Below, in pieces: positions 12,152 to 24,182 of a stretch of 64,000 nt of DNA (positions within the stretch are counted from its first letter, which is position 1; each line of letters starts with the position of its first letter). A program made the translations under genes and the position numbers. The DNA is taken from contig NC_057867.1 in the NCBI RefSeq assembly GCF_019393635.1, positions 55,688,492 through 55,752,491 of the forward strand. Reading direction: 5' to 3'. The stretch comes from Dromiciops gliroides. Its lineage: Eukaryota; Chordata; Mammalia; Microbiotheria; Microbiotheriidae. The notes beneath the pieces were generated by a model. It was not told the DNA's origin and did no database searches. It saw only the letters and a list, made by a program, of their open reading frames with translations.

Positions 12152-12304
12152 TAAATTTTATTTTTTTGGGTAGGGCGGTGAGAGTTAAGTGACTTGCCCA
12201 GGGTCACACAGCTAGTGCGTGTTAAGTGTTTGAGACCAAATTTGAACTTGGGTCCTCCTGAATCCAGGGTCATTGCTTTATCCACTGTGCCACCTAGCTG
12301 CCCC
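12152..12304 (-). repeat. WSINE1-like SINE
   Basis: Minus-strand copy flanked by TTGGCTAATTTTT at 12139-12151 and 12305-12317. Confidence 0.9.
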
Positions 12305-12559
12305 TTGGCTAATTTTTAATGAAGTGGTTTGAACAAAGGGCTATCCCCTGCCAGGTCATTTCAACTAAGTTAACCAGACCTTTTTTCCTCTCAAAAGTAC
12401 AAAGAAGGTGTGAGGCTGGGTCTGAATTGACTTTCGTTGGGACTGTCATTTTTTTAGTTCCACGTTTTCTGCTTCACATCTTGAGCTGTAACTAGAGCAA
12501 GCAGGAATGAGGAAGGAAACAAGCTTTTATTTTAAAATTATTTTTAAAATAAAAAAAAA

Positions 12560-12625
12560 AACACTAAGTACCAGAGATAAGCACAAAGAATGTCTCTGCC
12601 TTCAAGGAGCTTATGTTCTAGTGGG
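12560..12625 (-). repeat. L2 LINE 3'-end fragment
   Basis: 'ctctgccttcaaggagcttatgttctagtgggg' is the antisense L2 3' motif. Confidence 0.5.
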
Positions 12626-12694
12626 GCAGCGCAATGCGATTTTTCAGTGATGTTTCATGACAAAGAAAGTCATGATGAAGAGTTTCAAAATGAA

Positions 12695-13140
12695 AACTGA
12701 GTGAGTGTCCATCATTTGGAGAGTGAACATGTTTTGGTATATGAATGCAATGAAAAACTATTGTACTGTAAGAAATGGTGAAGGGGATGAAACCTGAAAG
12801 GTATGCTTGAATAAATGCATAATAAAGTAAACAGAACTAGAATAATTCATACAGTAACCATGCCATTATGAAGATGAACAACTTTGGAAGTCTTAGGAAC
12901 AGTGATTAAGACAGTGAGCAACCATCATTCCAGACTAATGAAACATGGTACTCACCTTCAAAGGAGGTGATAGAATCAAAGTGCAAATTAAGCCATTTGG
13001 GGGAGGCACTAAATGGAGAATTTGTTTTGCTTGACTATATATGTTTGTAATGAGTTTTGTTTTAAATTCTTGATAGATGGGGGATGCAGGAAGGAAAGAA
13101 GGTAAATTTTTATGGAATGAAAAAAATTGATTTAAAAAGA
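12695..13140 (+). mobile_element. L1 3'-end fragment, sense
   Basis: Sense L1 ORF2 end and 3' UTR: 'gaaaaactattgtactgtaagaaatgg', 'aaacagaactagaataattcatacagtaa', 'tttgttttgcttgactatatatg'. The same 3' UTR occurs at 46290-46620. Confidence 0.75.
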
Positions 13141-13153
13141 GTGAACTTGATTG

Positions 13154-13287
13154 TTGTTTTTTTTTCCCCCAGGGCAATGAGGGTTAAGTGACAGCTAGTA
13201 AGTGTCAAGTGTCTGAGGTCAGATTTGAAGTCGGGTCCTCCTGAATCCAGGGCTGGTACTTTCTACACTGCACCACCTAGCTCCCCC
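13154..13287 (-). repeat. WSINE1-like SINE (left of tandem pair)
   Basis: Minus-strand copy with a short internal gap. A second copy sits immediately to its right. Confidence 0.8.
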
Positions 13288-13304
13288 CATCCCTGATTTT
13301 TTTT

Positions 13305-13447
13305 TTTTTTTTTTTGTGGAGCAATTAGGGTTGACTTGCTCAGGGTCACACAGCTAGTAAGTGTCAAGTGGCTGAGGCTGGATTTGAACTCAGGTCCTCC
13401 TGAATCCAGGGCTAATCCTTTATGCACTGAACCACTTAGCTACCCCT
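13305..13447 (-). repeat. WSINE1-like SINE (right of tandem pair)
   Basis: Minus-strand copy flanked by CATCCCTGATTTTTTT at 13288 and 13448, so it is an independent insertion beside the first copy. Confidence 0.85.
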
Positions 13448-14184
13448 CATCCCTGATTTTTTTTAATTAACATAAGAGAGCAGAAGGCAGTTTTGGAGGG
13501 GATATAGCCAAGTAGTACAATTTGCTTACTACCATGATAAATTTAATATACATTTTAAAAAACAAACGGTATGTAACAGATTCCGCAGTTTTATGTACAG
13601 TCTTCTTTTGTGTTCTTTTTCTATTGAAATGTTTGTGTTGATGTTTAAGTTCATAATAAAAACAATTTTTTTTGAAAGGTCAAGGGAGAGAGATTAAACT
13701 GTTTCAGTTTCTTTAATCTGCTGCTACAGAAATTTATTTCAGAATGTTGTATATTATAGAGGCTATTGGATCTTTGTTTCAAAAATCTTCACTGGCTACA
13801 TGAATAGTATACTAAAAGCATAAACAGAATGCACCCTTTCTGATCTGTTATTACATTTTCAGTAGTATTTTTTTAATTTTTAAGATGATAGTACGGAATT
13901 ATGTGCAGATGAAAACCTCACACTTGCTATGTAGTAATTATCTGTTTAATGGACATTTAAAGAAGATATAGATTTGACAATTTCAAAACAAAATTAAGTG
14001 AGTTGTACACAGGGTAATGCAAAACCAGATGTTTTCATTCTGCTCTAAAGAAATCCAGATACTTTTGCCTCATTACAAATTATTTTGAAATTTTTTTTTT
14101 CTGTGTCAACCAGTTCTATCCTATTTGGTGATTAGGAAATAAAATTCCATATATGGATGTTGATGAATAAACATAAAATTCATC
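13448..14184. other. Unassigned AT-rich stretch
   Basis: No gene or clear repeat seen. Confidence 0.4.
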
Positions 14185-14370
14185 ATCACATATGTTTAGT
14201 GCTGAAAGGTATCTTAAAAGTCATGTAACTCAGCTTCCTTAAAGAGGTGGGAATTGAGGCCTAGAAAGGTTCAGCAATTCATTAGAGGTCACACAGATAT
14301 TAAGGGACAGATCTTGGATTTGAACTCAATTTGAATTTGCTGACTCCAAATCCAGTTGTTGTTTTTTTCT
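14185..14370 (-). repeat. MIR-type SINE, degraded
   Basis: 'gggaattgaggcctagaaaggttcagcaattcattagaggtcacacag' and 'ggatttgaactcaa' are antisense MIR core. Confidence 0.55.
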
Positions 14371-14579
14371 AACATTTCATCGTGATGTAGATGAGTTTCT
14401 CATTTGTATCCTTTTTCTTATATACACAAAATAGCAAGTTACGTAAGACATTCTGAAATAAGAACATATAATAATACATATCTAGATTATATTTCATATT
14501 AGTCAATTGAATGTGTACATGTAGATAGGTAGAAAGAAAAAAAAAAGAAAGAGACTTTTGGTATGTTGTAGTATAGGTC

Positions 14580-14700
14580 CCTGTTTTGACAAATAAGAAA
14601 TTGAGACCCAGGGAGATCAAATAACTTGTCAAAATCACACAATACCTTAGTGGCATTTGGGACTAGAATTTGGGGATCCTGAATACTTTTCAGCATATTT
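14580..14700 (-). repeat. MIR-type SINE, degraded
   Basis: 'aagaaattgagacccagggagatcaaataacttgtcaaaatcacac' is antisense MIR core, then 'ggatcctgaata'. Confidence 0.5.
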
Positions 14701-14759
14701 CCTCCGTATAAGTTATTTATGACCTTAACTAGATAATAATGTCTTGTGTTTTTGGTTGT

Positions 14760-15910
14760 TTGAAGCATTGGTGAATTTCAGGAAAATCTTAGACCTCTTC
14801 CTTTCCTACTCCTTCCATCTTCTGGCAATGACTCAGATATGGTTCTTTACTGATGATATTGCTTTCCCTTGCTACTTTTTCCAATTACCGGGTATACTTT
14901 CTTTCTTTACCCCGTTCACCCAACTCTTCCCTGCTCTCCATTTCCAATTCTAGATTCTCTTAATATGACCATTACTCTGTGAAATCTCTCCTCTTTTGAG
15001 GTTCACATTATTCAAATTTATCACACGATTTAGATCCTGTTGGCTGTTAACATGTCAACCCTGAGGACATTCCTCTTCCTTCCCCAGTGAGTTCAGTGCC
15101 ACTTTCTAATCTCCTCCACTCTAACACCTGCCCTCATACCTTCAGATATCCTAACTTCCCCATTTCATCCCCATGATCTGCTGTTCCACTCCGCTTCAGC
15201 TATGCACAAAATCAATCATACCTTTGACCATGCCATCATCCACAAGTGTTCTCTTCCCATGTCCATAAAATAATTTTATCTGATCATAGTCTTTAATACT
15301 TCTATCTTTGCTATGTTTGCTGTGACCTCCATTCTCTCCTTACTTTAGTTCCACCTCAGGATTGGCTACTTTTTTGCACTAATGCATCACAACCCATTGT
15401 TGAATCCATTTAAGTCTATGCTACCTTCTATTCTCTGCTCTCTTGCCCCCTTGTCCTATGTCAGGTCATGGCCTTGCCAAAGGCCAATCTTGGATTATTC
15501 CCAGTATTGGTCTCCTTCATTTCTATCCATATGCTACATAACAGAGCTAGTGAATATCATAAGTCATGCTGATTGGGCCCATTACAAATTTATGTTACTT
15601 AATTTCACCTGGAACCTTACTCTAGCAAGTCCTTCCTACCATTCTTCTCTAGTCAATTCACTACCCCCTTGTCCATGACAATTATTACCAAACTTTCTTA
15701 TTTCTATTTATGCCTTCTACTACAACCTCCCTCCTCCTTGGTACCTCACTTTATAATCCACAAAAAATTCAAGGCTTTTTGCTAAGATAAGAGCTCTTTA
15801 TCCTCTCTTCATTCTCAGTTCACATCACTAAAATATTTCCCCCTCTATCTCCTCCTTTACTCCACATGAAGATGTGGCCCTACTAATTTCCTTGACTTCT
15901 TTAAAGATTT
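14760..15910 (+). mobile_element. L2 LINE fragment, sense
   Basis: A C/T-rich strand with L2 ORF landmarks such as 'ccttcagatatcctaacttccccatttcatccccatgatctgctgttcc', 'cttggattattcccagtattgg' and 'attgggcccattacaaatttatg'. No open frame remains. An ancient fragment. Confidence 0.65.
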
Positions 15911-17069
15911 AACTCAAATCATAGGTTCAAATTTAACCTCACATTCTTACCAACTGTGTGAACATGGGTCACTGAAGACAGAATTCCTTCTCTTAATTGG
16001 GTTTTTTTTTAGTTTAGTGTCTTCAATTGTTTTATTAAATTCCTCTTCCTAAAGGTTTCATGTGTCACACTGTTTGATCTATGAGAGGAAATACTGGAAA
16101 TATTGAAAAGTGACTGACCCAAAACAGCCTCTTGATTTTGGGTTCCTGCAGTAATGAGGATAGGGGAATTTTGCTCCTTAAGACTCATGGTTGCCTCCAG
16201 AGTAGCACTATACATTTTTTTTTTAGGGGGAAAAAATCCACATTTCTTTGGAGGATTCAGTTTTACAAGGATTCAAAGTGACTTATATTCTTTATTATCT
16301 AAGTGTTTAATGAGGCTAGCTGACATAGCTTATTCCTTTGGCATTTTGTACTCACATAAACTCTACTAAGGCCTGAGGAGAATGATACAGTGGCATTGAA
16401 CTTTCCTTATACTTTATGTTATCTATTTCTCAAACCAGTTTGAAAATATTATAATATTATAATATTATAATATCATGTTAAACATTTATAATGTCTTCAA
16501 GCTTTCAAATTAATTAATTTTAAATTTTATTTTCAATTTACCACATGCTATAAATGTTAAAAAATTCAGTTGCATTTTCATCTTGAGCCTAATGGGAAAT
16601 GACATGTCATGGTTATAGCTACAAAGCAGAAGCACATGGGATTTGGGAACCCTGAATGTTGGTTTATTTTCTCATCTAAATTTACCTATTGCTTCTCTGG
16701 AGTTATGACTAGTGGAGAAGATTTTTGTCTTCTCTGTCTTAGTAACCATCTATTTCTTAGTAATTGTCAGACGTACTAGTTGTCATGGATGTCCTTTTGC
16801 CTTGCTGCCATCTTCATACCTCTTCCAGTACCGTCAGTATTTCGTTCCAGGAGATATAACTTCATGTTCAAAGAGAATTGTTTCATTTAACTGAACTTTG
16901 CTTAGTTCTGCAGTAATTTTCTGAAAGAAATGGTTGTTTTGCCTCCATCCAATTCCCATATTGCATTTTCATAAATGACCATTTTTAGAAGATCTTTGTC
17001 TCCATAAAAATACACAGGTTACAAAATCAGTCAAAAGCCTTGGTCACTTGAAAATAACTGATGATTATG
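15911..17069. other. Unassigned stretch with an ATA-rich patch
   Basis: A MIR-like scrap at about 15925-15985 and an (ATT/ATA) repeat at 16445-16472. No gene recognised in the rest. Confidence 0.4.
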
Positions 17070-17312
17070 TAATTAATGATTTAAAGTTTGCAAAGTATTT
17101 TATGTGCTTTTTTTCTGGTCCTCACAACAACTCAGTGAGGTTGGTGCTGCAGCTTATCCTTATTTTAGAGATGTAGAAACTAGTTCATCAAGAGGCAAAA
17201 TGATTTTGCTCTGATTTCATAGCCAGTAGGTGTCACAAGGGATACTTGAACCCAAGTCCTTTTGACTTGAGGTTTATCACTCTGTCCACTCGTACCATGC
17301 TGCCTCTGAACA
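17070..17312 (-). repeat. MIR SINE
   Basis: Antisense MIR: 'cctcacaacaactcagtgaggttggtgctgc', 'gagatgtagaaactag' and 'tgaacccaagtccttttgac'. Confidence 0.7.
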
Positions 17313-17917
17313 AACAAGAGAGTATAATTATTTACAGTGTAAAGAAAAAAGATGTAATATTAGCTCGAAGAAGCAATTAGAATCCATTTCTAGTGTTGGA
17401 ATTTTGTGGAAAACACAGAAACAAATGGCAGTATATGAACCTGAAAAATGCGTGGTGTAATTGATCAGGACAGTTGCTGCTATAACAAAGTCAGTGAGTG
17501 GAAGGGAAACAAAACCCACTGACAATAGGTGGTTTGTGAGTAATTCAAATGCCAAAAATTAGAGAGATTTACCATTTTGCAGTCATCACCAATAAACCTT
17601 CCCAGGCCTTGCTACTTACTTCCTAAACATTCAATTAGGAATGGCAAGGAAGTGAAGTTTGCTATTTCTCAATGCTGACATTTCTGTACTATTTCTTAAG
17701 GGCATTTGTTCATTCTGAATGATGTTTGCAATCACAACTTCACTCACGGGAAATTCTGCACCAAGTAAAATGCCAATTTGACTTGCAACATATATTTACA
17801 TCTCCTCTGGCTTCTTTCCCCTTTGTGTACCCATCCTCCCATATGCTTCTACTTCCCCCCATCAACCTTTTCTTTCTCCTTGAATCATGTAGGACCATGC
17901 CTTACACCATTAATATT
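17313..17917. other. Unassigned stretch
   Basis: No gene, RNA or element recognised. Confidence 0.4.
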
Positions 17918-19215
17918 TCTTTTTAAAATTTTATTTTTTCTCAATTACATATAAAATATTTTAAAGATTGATAAAAAAGATTGAGTTCAAAATTCTCTCC
18001 TTCCTAATTCCTCTCCTCCTTCCTTGAAAAGGCAAATGATTTGATATAGATTATATGTGTGCAGTCATGCAAAACATTTCCGTATTAATCATGTGGCAAA
18101 AGAAAACAGACAAAAATTTTTTAAAGTAAAGTATGCTTCAATATGCATTCAGAGTCTTTCAGTTCTTTTCCTGGATGTAGATAGCATTTTTCATCATAAG
18201 TCCTTCGGAATTGTCTTGGATCATTGTATTGCTGAGAATAGCTAAGGCATTTCACAGTACATCATTCTACAATATTGCTATTACTATTTACAGTGTTCTC
18301 CTGGTTCTGCTCACTTTACTTTGCATCAGTTCATCTAAGTCCAGGTTTTTCTCAAAACATCCTGCTCATCATTTCTTATATTATAGTAGTATTCCATCAC
18401 AATCATATACTACAATTTGTTCAGCCCTTCTCCAATTGATGGGTATCCCCTATATTTATAATTCTTTATCCCACAACAAAAAAGAGCTGCTAGAAATATT
18501 TTTCTACATTTTGGTCCTTTCTCTTTTTTTTCTCTTTGGGATACAGACCTGTATTTTTATTGATGGGTCAAACAGTATGTGCAGTATTATAGCCTTATGG
18601 GCAAAGTTCCAAATTACAGTCCAGAATGGTTGGATTAGTTCACAATTCCATAAACAGGTCATTAGTGTTCCATTTTTTCACACATCTCCTCCAGTATTTG
18701 TCATTCCCCTTTTCTGTATTATTAGCCAATCTAATAGGTATGATGTGGTACCTCAGAGTTGTTTTAATTTTACTTTCCCTAATCAATGGTGATTTAGAGC
18801 TTTTTTATATGACTATAGATAACTTTGATTTTTTTTCATCTCTGTTCATATCCATTGATCATTTATCAGTTGGAGAATGACTCGTATTCTTATAAATTTG
18901 ACTCAGTTCACCGTATTTTTGAGAAATGAGGTCTTTATCAGAGAAACTTGCTGTTAATACCCCCACCCTTTCTCCTACTTTCCTTCTAATCTTGACCGCA
19001 TAGTTTTGACTGTGCAAAACAGTTTTTTTTATTTAATGCAATCAAAATTGTTCATTTTACATCCTGTGATCCTCTCTGTCTCTTGTTTGGTCATAAATTC
19101 TTACCTTATCCATAGATCTGCCAGGTAAATTTTTCCATTCTCCCCTAATTTGCTTATGATATTACCCTTTATGTCTAAATTATGACCATATCTCAGTGGA
19201 TAGTGTGAAATGTTG
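17918..19215 (-). mobile_element. L1 3' portion (3' UTR plus ORF2 end)
   Basis: The antisense 3' UTR begins at the left ('caattacatataaaatatttt', 'gcaaatgatttgatatagattatatgtgtgcag'). The antisense ORF2 C-terminal region follows to about 19215 ('ttcttaccttatccatagatctgccaggtaaa'). The long open frame on the plus strand here is antisense noise. Confidence 0.8.
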
Positions 19216-20025
19216 GCATATACCTAGTCTCCCTTCTCAGCATTTGTCACATGTATTCTCTTCACTCACTGTCCATCATACTAGTTCATGCCTTCTTCAC
19301 CACTTGCCTAGATTATTGCAGTAGTCTCCTAATAATTTATTGGTCTCCCTACTACAGTCTTGCACCTATACCGTTCATCTCCCAACTTCAGGTTACTCTT
19401 TAAAGTCTTTTGTTATCTCTTTCTGGCTACTTTTCCAGACTTGCTTCATGTTACTCTCATTACATAGTCTACATTACAGCCAACCAACTATTCTCTACAG
19501 GCCAATTCTACACTACAGGCCATTCAACTATTCTCTAAATAATATAGGTCATATTTTATATGTCCTCATGTATTTGTTTTTTTGCAGGGCAATTAGGGTT
19601 AAGTGACTTGCCCAGGGTCACACAGCTAGTAAGTGTCAAGTGTCTGATTTGACGTCAGGGCCAGTACTTTATCCACTGTGCCACCCAGCTGCCCCTGTCC
19701 TCATGTACTTTAAAAGACTGATATCATACCCTGAATAGCCTGTCTTTTTATCTGTTTTCCTTGAAATTGATTACTTTAAGGCTCAACTCAGGTGATATCT
19801 CCTATAGGAAACCTTTACTACTCACTCCTAGTTCCAGGTGTTCTTTCCCTCTTTAGTGTATCCTGTGTTTACTTACCTCCTACATATTGTATCCTCCAGT
19901 TAAAGGTAAACTTCTTGAAGGTTTAATTTTTTAATGTTTTAATTTTTGATTTTGTATCCCCAGAACTTAGCATAATGCCTGGAATAAGGAATATTCTTAA
20001 TAAATGTTGATGGAATTTAGCGTCA
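19215..20025 (+). mobile_element. L2 LINE 3' portion, sense
   Basis: Sense L2: 'cttgcctagattattgcagtagtctcctaa', 'ttgtatccccagaacttagcataatgcctgg' and a final 'aataaatgttgatgg'. Split by a SINE at 19573-19695. Confidence 0.7.
19573..19695 (-). repeat. WSINE1-like SINE
   Basis: Minus-strand copy flanked by TGTCCTCATGTA at 19561-19572 and 19696-19707. Confidence 0.9.
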
Positions 20026-21829
20026 CATCTGACTTTTTGAATAGTTTGCATGAACACGTTTATATCTATTGAGCATTAGATGGCAAGATGGAGTTGTGCA
20101 GTTTCAAGTCAGACATCATTGAAGTAATGTTCATTATAATGCAATTCTGCCTTGTAGACTATAAGGAGAGAATAAGTGACAACAGGATGGCCAAGCACCT
20201 TTTCTATGGGCAGCTAGCATGGAGGCAGAAGTAAGGAGGGCAGAAGAAATGCTTTACAAGGCTGTACCACTTAAAGTAATACATTATCATTGAAGTGGCT
20301 GGGAAAAACAGCAGAACAGATGAACCAGCTTGTTATGATAGTATTAGATATAAAAGATACAGCCCTTCCTGAACAAAGAGTTCGAGGCATCTTTGAGATG
20401 GAAGCACAACCCCAAAGGGACAGTAAAACTGAAAATCAGAGATCAACTGTTAGAAATAGATCATCTACAAAAAGGAGTGCATAGTGGTCTTTCCAGTCAC
20501 ACCTGGACACACGTGTAGTAATCAGTGACCTGTAAATGTCTCTGTGTGTGTGAGTGGGCTGAGGTAGAAGGGTGTAGTTCACTGTTTAACAGATCTTGAA
20601 CAGTAATATCAGTGGGATAGATTACTTCCAGGTAGGTCCCAGTTGGTAAAAATAATGAATCCCATGAAGTGGTCACATGTATACAAATGTGCATTATTCA
20701 AAGTTATAATGATATAAAAGAGTAATTGGTTCCAGGCCAATGCAGATATGTAGTGTGAATTAGTATTATGCAGCCACTTCACAGGATTTATTATTAGCAC
20801 TAATCCGGAGCTAGCTAAAATATCCATAATTGTTTTGATCTGGTCACTGCCATTGTTAGTGTTTTGTTAAAGGTCATCATTTTAGTCTCCTCGGGGTGTT
20901 ATGTGCCCTTTGATGATAGCTGTAAACTATGATGATTGTGTAAACATACATTAGCTAACAAGATCATTGAGAGGTTCAGATCAGACAGGAAGTCTGACCA
21001 AGGGAAGCAGATTTTGTGCATTTTGCTTTGTGAGGACTGTGCCCTTCTTCAAGAGAGGGAGGAATTGAAAAAGGAGGAACAGATCCTATTTTGATTATCA
21101 AAGATCATGGACTGTGATAGAGACAGATCAGAACCCAGAACCAGAGAGCCGAAAAGTAGTGCCATCAATACCCCTGGTTCTGTTTAAGCCTGGCCCCCAC
21201 AGCCATCATAAAGGGCAGCAGTCCCCTATGTAGAAAGGCCAAAAGAGGCCTGTCATTCTTGCCACCACTGCCACAAACTGCTGACCAACTCACTCTGGGA
21301 AGCCATGCTAGCCTATTCTAAGCAGCAAGGTCTACTGAAGGAAAGACAGGAAGAAGCACAGACCAGATGAGGCAAACCTTTCCCCCACTCTCCTTCGACC
21401 TTAGTGGAGACAGCCCAGGTTACAGAGCACAAGAGCCGTGAGAATAATGCCCCCCCCCCCCTCATTGCGAAGTCCCCTGCCAAAGTGGCCCTCCTGGCCA
21501 TCATAAAGGTCGAGTACCCATGTGAAGAGACATCCTGCCAATTGTCTCTCCAGATTACATAGCCCTTGGACTTTTACCACCAAAGTTCTTGGGACTTTTG
21601 TATGGCTCATCATCAGACACAGACATAGTTTTATGAATGGAAATAACATTTTAAAAAGATCTATTACCTATCTCCCAGAGCAGTTGTGAAGATCCCAAGA
21701 TAGTATTTGAAAAGTACTCCAGGCACATTGATTAACACATAATAAGTGCTTAATAAATCCTAGTTTCCTTCCTGTTAGTGCTGCCATATCCTAAGGTTCA
21801 CTAGATGTGTTTATGTGACTTGTAGATAA
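20026..21829. other. Mostly unassigned; possible non-LTR reverse-transcriptase tail
   Basis: Around 20160-20275 the plus strand reads ISDNRMAKHLFYGQLA, then a stop and a lysine-rich run. This resembles the conserved end of RTE/CR1-type reverse transcriptases. The rest is unassigned apart from a run of at least 12 C near 21450. A weak call resting on one short motif. Confidence 0.3.
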
Positions 21830-21960
21830 AATCTGCAGTGTATTGTTTGTTCATCTTAGACTGTGGTTTTCTGGAGACCGGGGACCATATTGTTATTCTC
21901 TCTGTATCCTTAGTGCTTAGCACATAGTAAGTGCTTATAACTACTTTTTCATTCTTTATT
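21830..21960 (+). repeat. L2 LINE 3'-end fragment
   Basis: 'tctctgtatccttagtgcttagcacatagtaagtgcttataa' is the sense L2 3' end. Confidence 0.65.
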
Positions 21961-22347
21961 AATCTTATTTTGTCAGTGTGAAAACTGTGGCTTAAAGAAT
22001 CACAGATTTTCAGAGTTGGAAGTGATTTTAGCAGCCATTTGCTACAGCTCACATCTGAAAAAGAAAACTTTCTCCAGCATACCCAAGTGACCATTTGGCC
22101 TTTGTTTAAAGACCTCTAATGAGTAGTAAAATCCACATCTTACTGAGGCATCCCTTTTGACTTTTTGGGTAGATCTAATCACTAGAAAGTATTTCCCCCA
22201 AGCAGAAAGCCTAAAGAAGCCCTTCAGTAGCCTTATTCTTCTTGGAAGTAGTCAGAATGAACCTGCTCCCTCTTCTCCATGACAGTCATTCAAATACTTG
22301 AAGTCAGCTGTGATGTCAGTCACTCAATCAGTTACCTAGCATTTATT

Positions 22348-22813
22348 TTTTTTGCCATCTTAAATATTTTATTTTTCAAATTACGTATAAAAACAATTTT
22401 AATGATCATTTAAAAAAATTTTGAGTTCCAGATTCTCTCCTTCTATCCCCCCCCCCCATTAAGAAGGAAAGCAGTAGATATAGGTTATACATGTACAGTC
22501 ATGTAAAACATTTCCATATTAATCATTTTCTTTCACAATATACAGACTATCACAAAACCACAAGAAAAATAAAGAAATAAAATATAAAATATAAAAATAA
22601 AGAAATAAAAAGTATGCCTTGATCTACATTTAGACTCCATCAATTCTTTCTCTGGAGGTGCATAGCATTTTTCATCATGAGTCCTTTGGAATTGTCTTAG
22701 ATCATTATATTACTGAGAATAGCTAAGTCATTCACAATTGATCATTGTACAGTATTACTTTTATGTTCTCCTGTTTCTACTTACTTCACTTTGCACCTAT
22801 TTCTTTCTTCCCA
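22348..22813 (-). mobile_element. 5'-truncated L1 (3' UTR only)
   Basis: Antisense L1 3' UTR flanked by a perfect 16-bp duplication, TTACCTAGCATTTATT, at 22332-22347 and 22814-22829. The target is an L2-like repeat ('gcatttattaactgttacgtgcc'). Confidence 0.88.
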
Positions 22814-23825
22814 TTACCTAGCATTTATTAACTGTTACGTGCCAAATAGTGTGCTAAGTGCTGGAGTTACAAAGAAAAGCAAGAGTCTACTCTCAAGGAG
22901 TTTACAGTCTAATTGGGAAGATAATGTATAAATAACTGTAAAAACTCACTCTCTTTCTCTCTCTCTGTCTGTCTCTCCCCCCTTCCTTCCCTCCCTCCAC
23001 ACCCATACCATTTACAGGATAAATTGTAGATTGTATAAATAATTAACACTGACAAGACATTACCATTGGTGTCTCCTAAGTCTTCTCTAGGCTATATATC
23101 TCAAATTCCTATAACCAGTCCTCATAAGGCACAAACTTAAGGTCCTTCACCATCCTAGTTTTCCTTTTCTGGGTACTCTCCAACTTATCAATGTTCTTTC
23201 TTAAATGGTTGTGCTAAGAGCTAAGCACAATACTCAAACATGGTTTGTCTCCTTATTCCCAGAAGCCATTTTTCTTTTCATGCAGACCAAGATCATGCTA
23301 GTCTTTTGGGAGTGCTGTATCACATTGTTAACTAACTCAACTGAGCTATAATTCAATATCACTATACTGTTATTTTAAAAACCATTTGCTGTCTAATTAT
23401 GCCTCTGCAATCTTGATCATGCAAACTCAATTATAACCCAAATATAAGAACTTCAACATTTATTACCATTGAATCTCATCTCAAGTAGATTCATTCCACT
23501 TATAGCCTGCCCTCTTTTTGAACACTGATTCTGACATCTAATGTAGTAGCTATCTCTAGCTTTGTATAATCTCTAAATTTGATGTGTATCATTTACATAT
23601 TTATCTAAGTTATTGACAAAACTATTATATAGAATATGACTAAGCTCAGCTTTTGGGGACTTTGCACTGGATACTTGATTTCTAATTGTTATATCATCTT
23701 CCCCCTTTGAGGCCATTTACCATCTCAATTCTTCATCTTTTACACGCAAATTTATCAAATGCTTTGCTGAAATCTCAGCAAAATCCTGGCAATAATTATA
23801 GCATTCACCTGAATTACCAGACTAA

Positions 23826-24075
23826 TTGTTCTTGTTGAGTTGTTTTTCAGTCGTGTCTGACTCTTTATGACCCCATTTGGGGTTGGCAAAGACACTGGAG
23901 TGGTTTGCCATTTCATTTTCATGTTCACTGTACATGAGGAAACTGAGGCAGAGTGAAGTGACTTGACCATGGTTACCCAGCAGTAAATGTCCAACAACAA
24001 ATTTGAACTAGGGAAGATGAGTCTTCCTGACTCTAGGCCTAGGACTCTATCCACTGTGCAGCAGAGCTGCCCCAT
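23826..24075 (-). repeat. Type-B marsupial SINE (long form)
   Basis: Antisense long SINE: 'tttttcagtcgtgtctgactctttatgacccc', 'ctggagtggtttgcc', 'gaggaaactgaggcagagtg', ending 'cactgtgcagcagagctgcccc'. Inserted in the CR1 element. Confidence 0.8.
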
Positions 24076-24182
24076 CTAGTCTAGTAATCCTGTCAAAAAA
24101 ACCCCCAAAAACCAAAAACAACCTGTTCATTCTAAGGACCTGTTCTTGATGAAGTTGTGGCCATATTAATTTTTGCTCCTTT

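Noticed and set aside
18211-18792. 193-codon open frame on the plus strand, one of the longest in the window
   Set aside because: It is the antisense strand of the L1 ORF2 C-terminal region and 3' UTR. The same antisense text recurs in several other L1 copies here.
20290-20484. 64-codon plus-strand frame (MKWLGKTAEQ...) as a possible small gene
   Set aside because: It follows an RTE/CR1-type reverse-transcriptase-like motif and shows no independent family signature. More likely repeat-derived.
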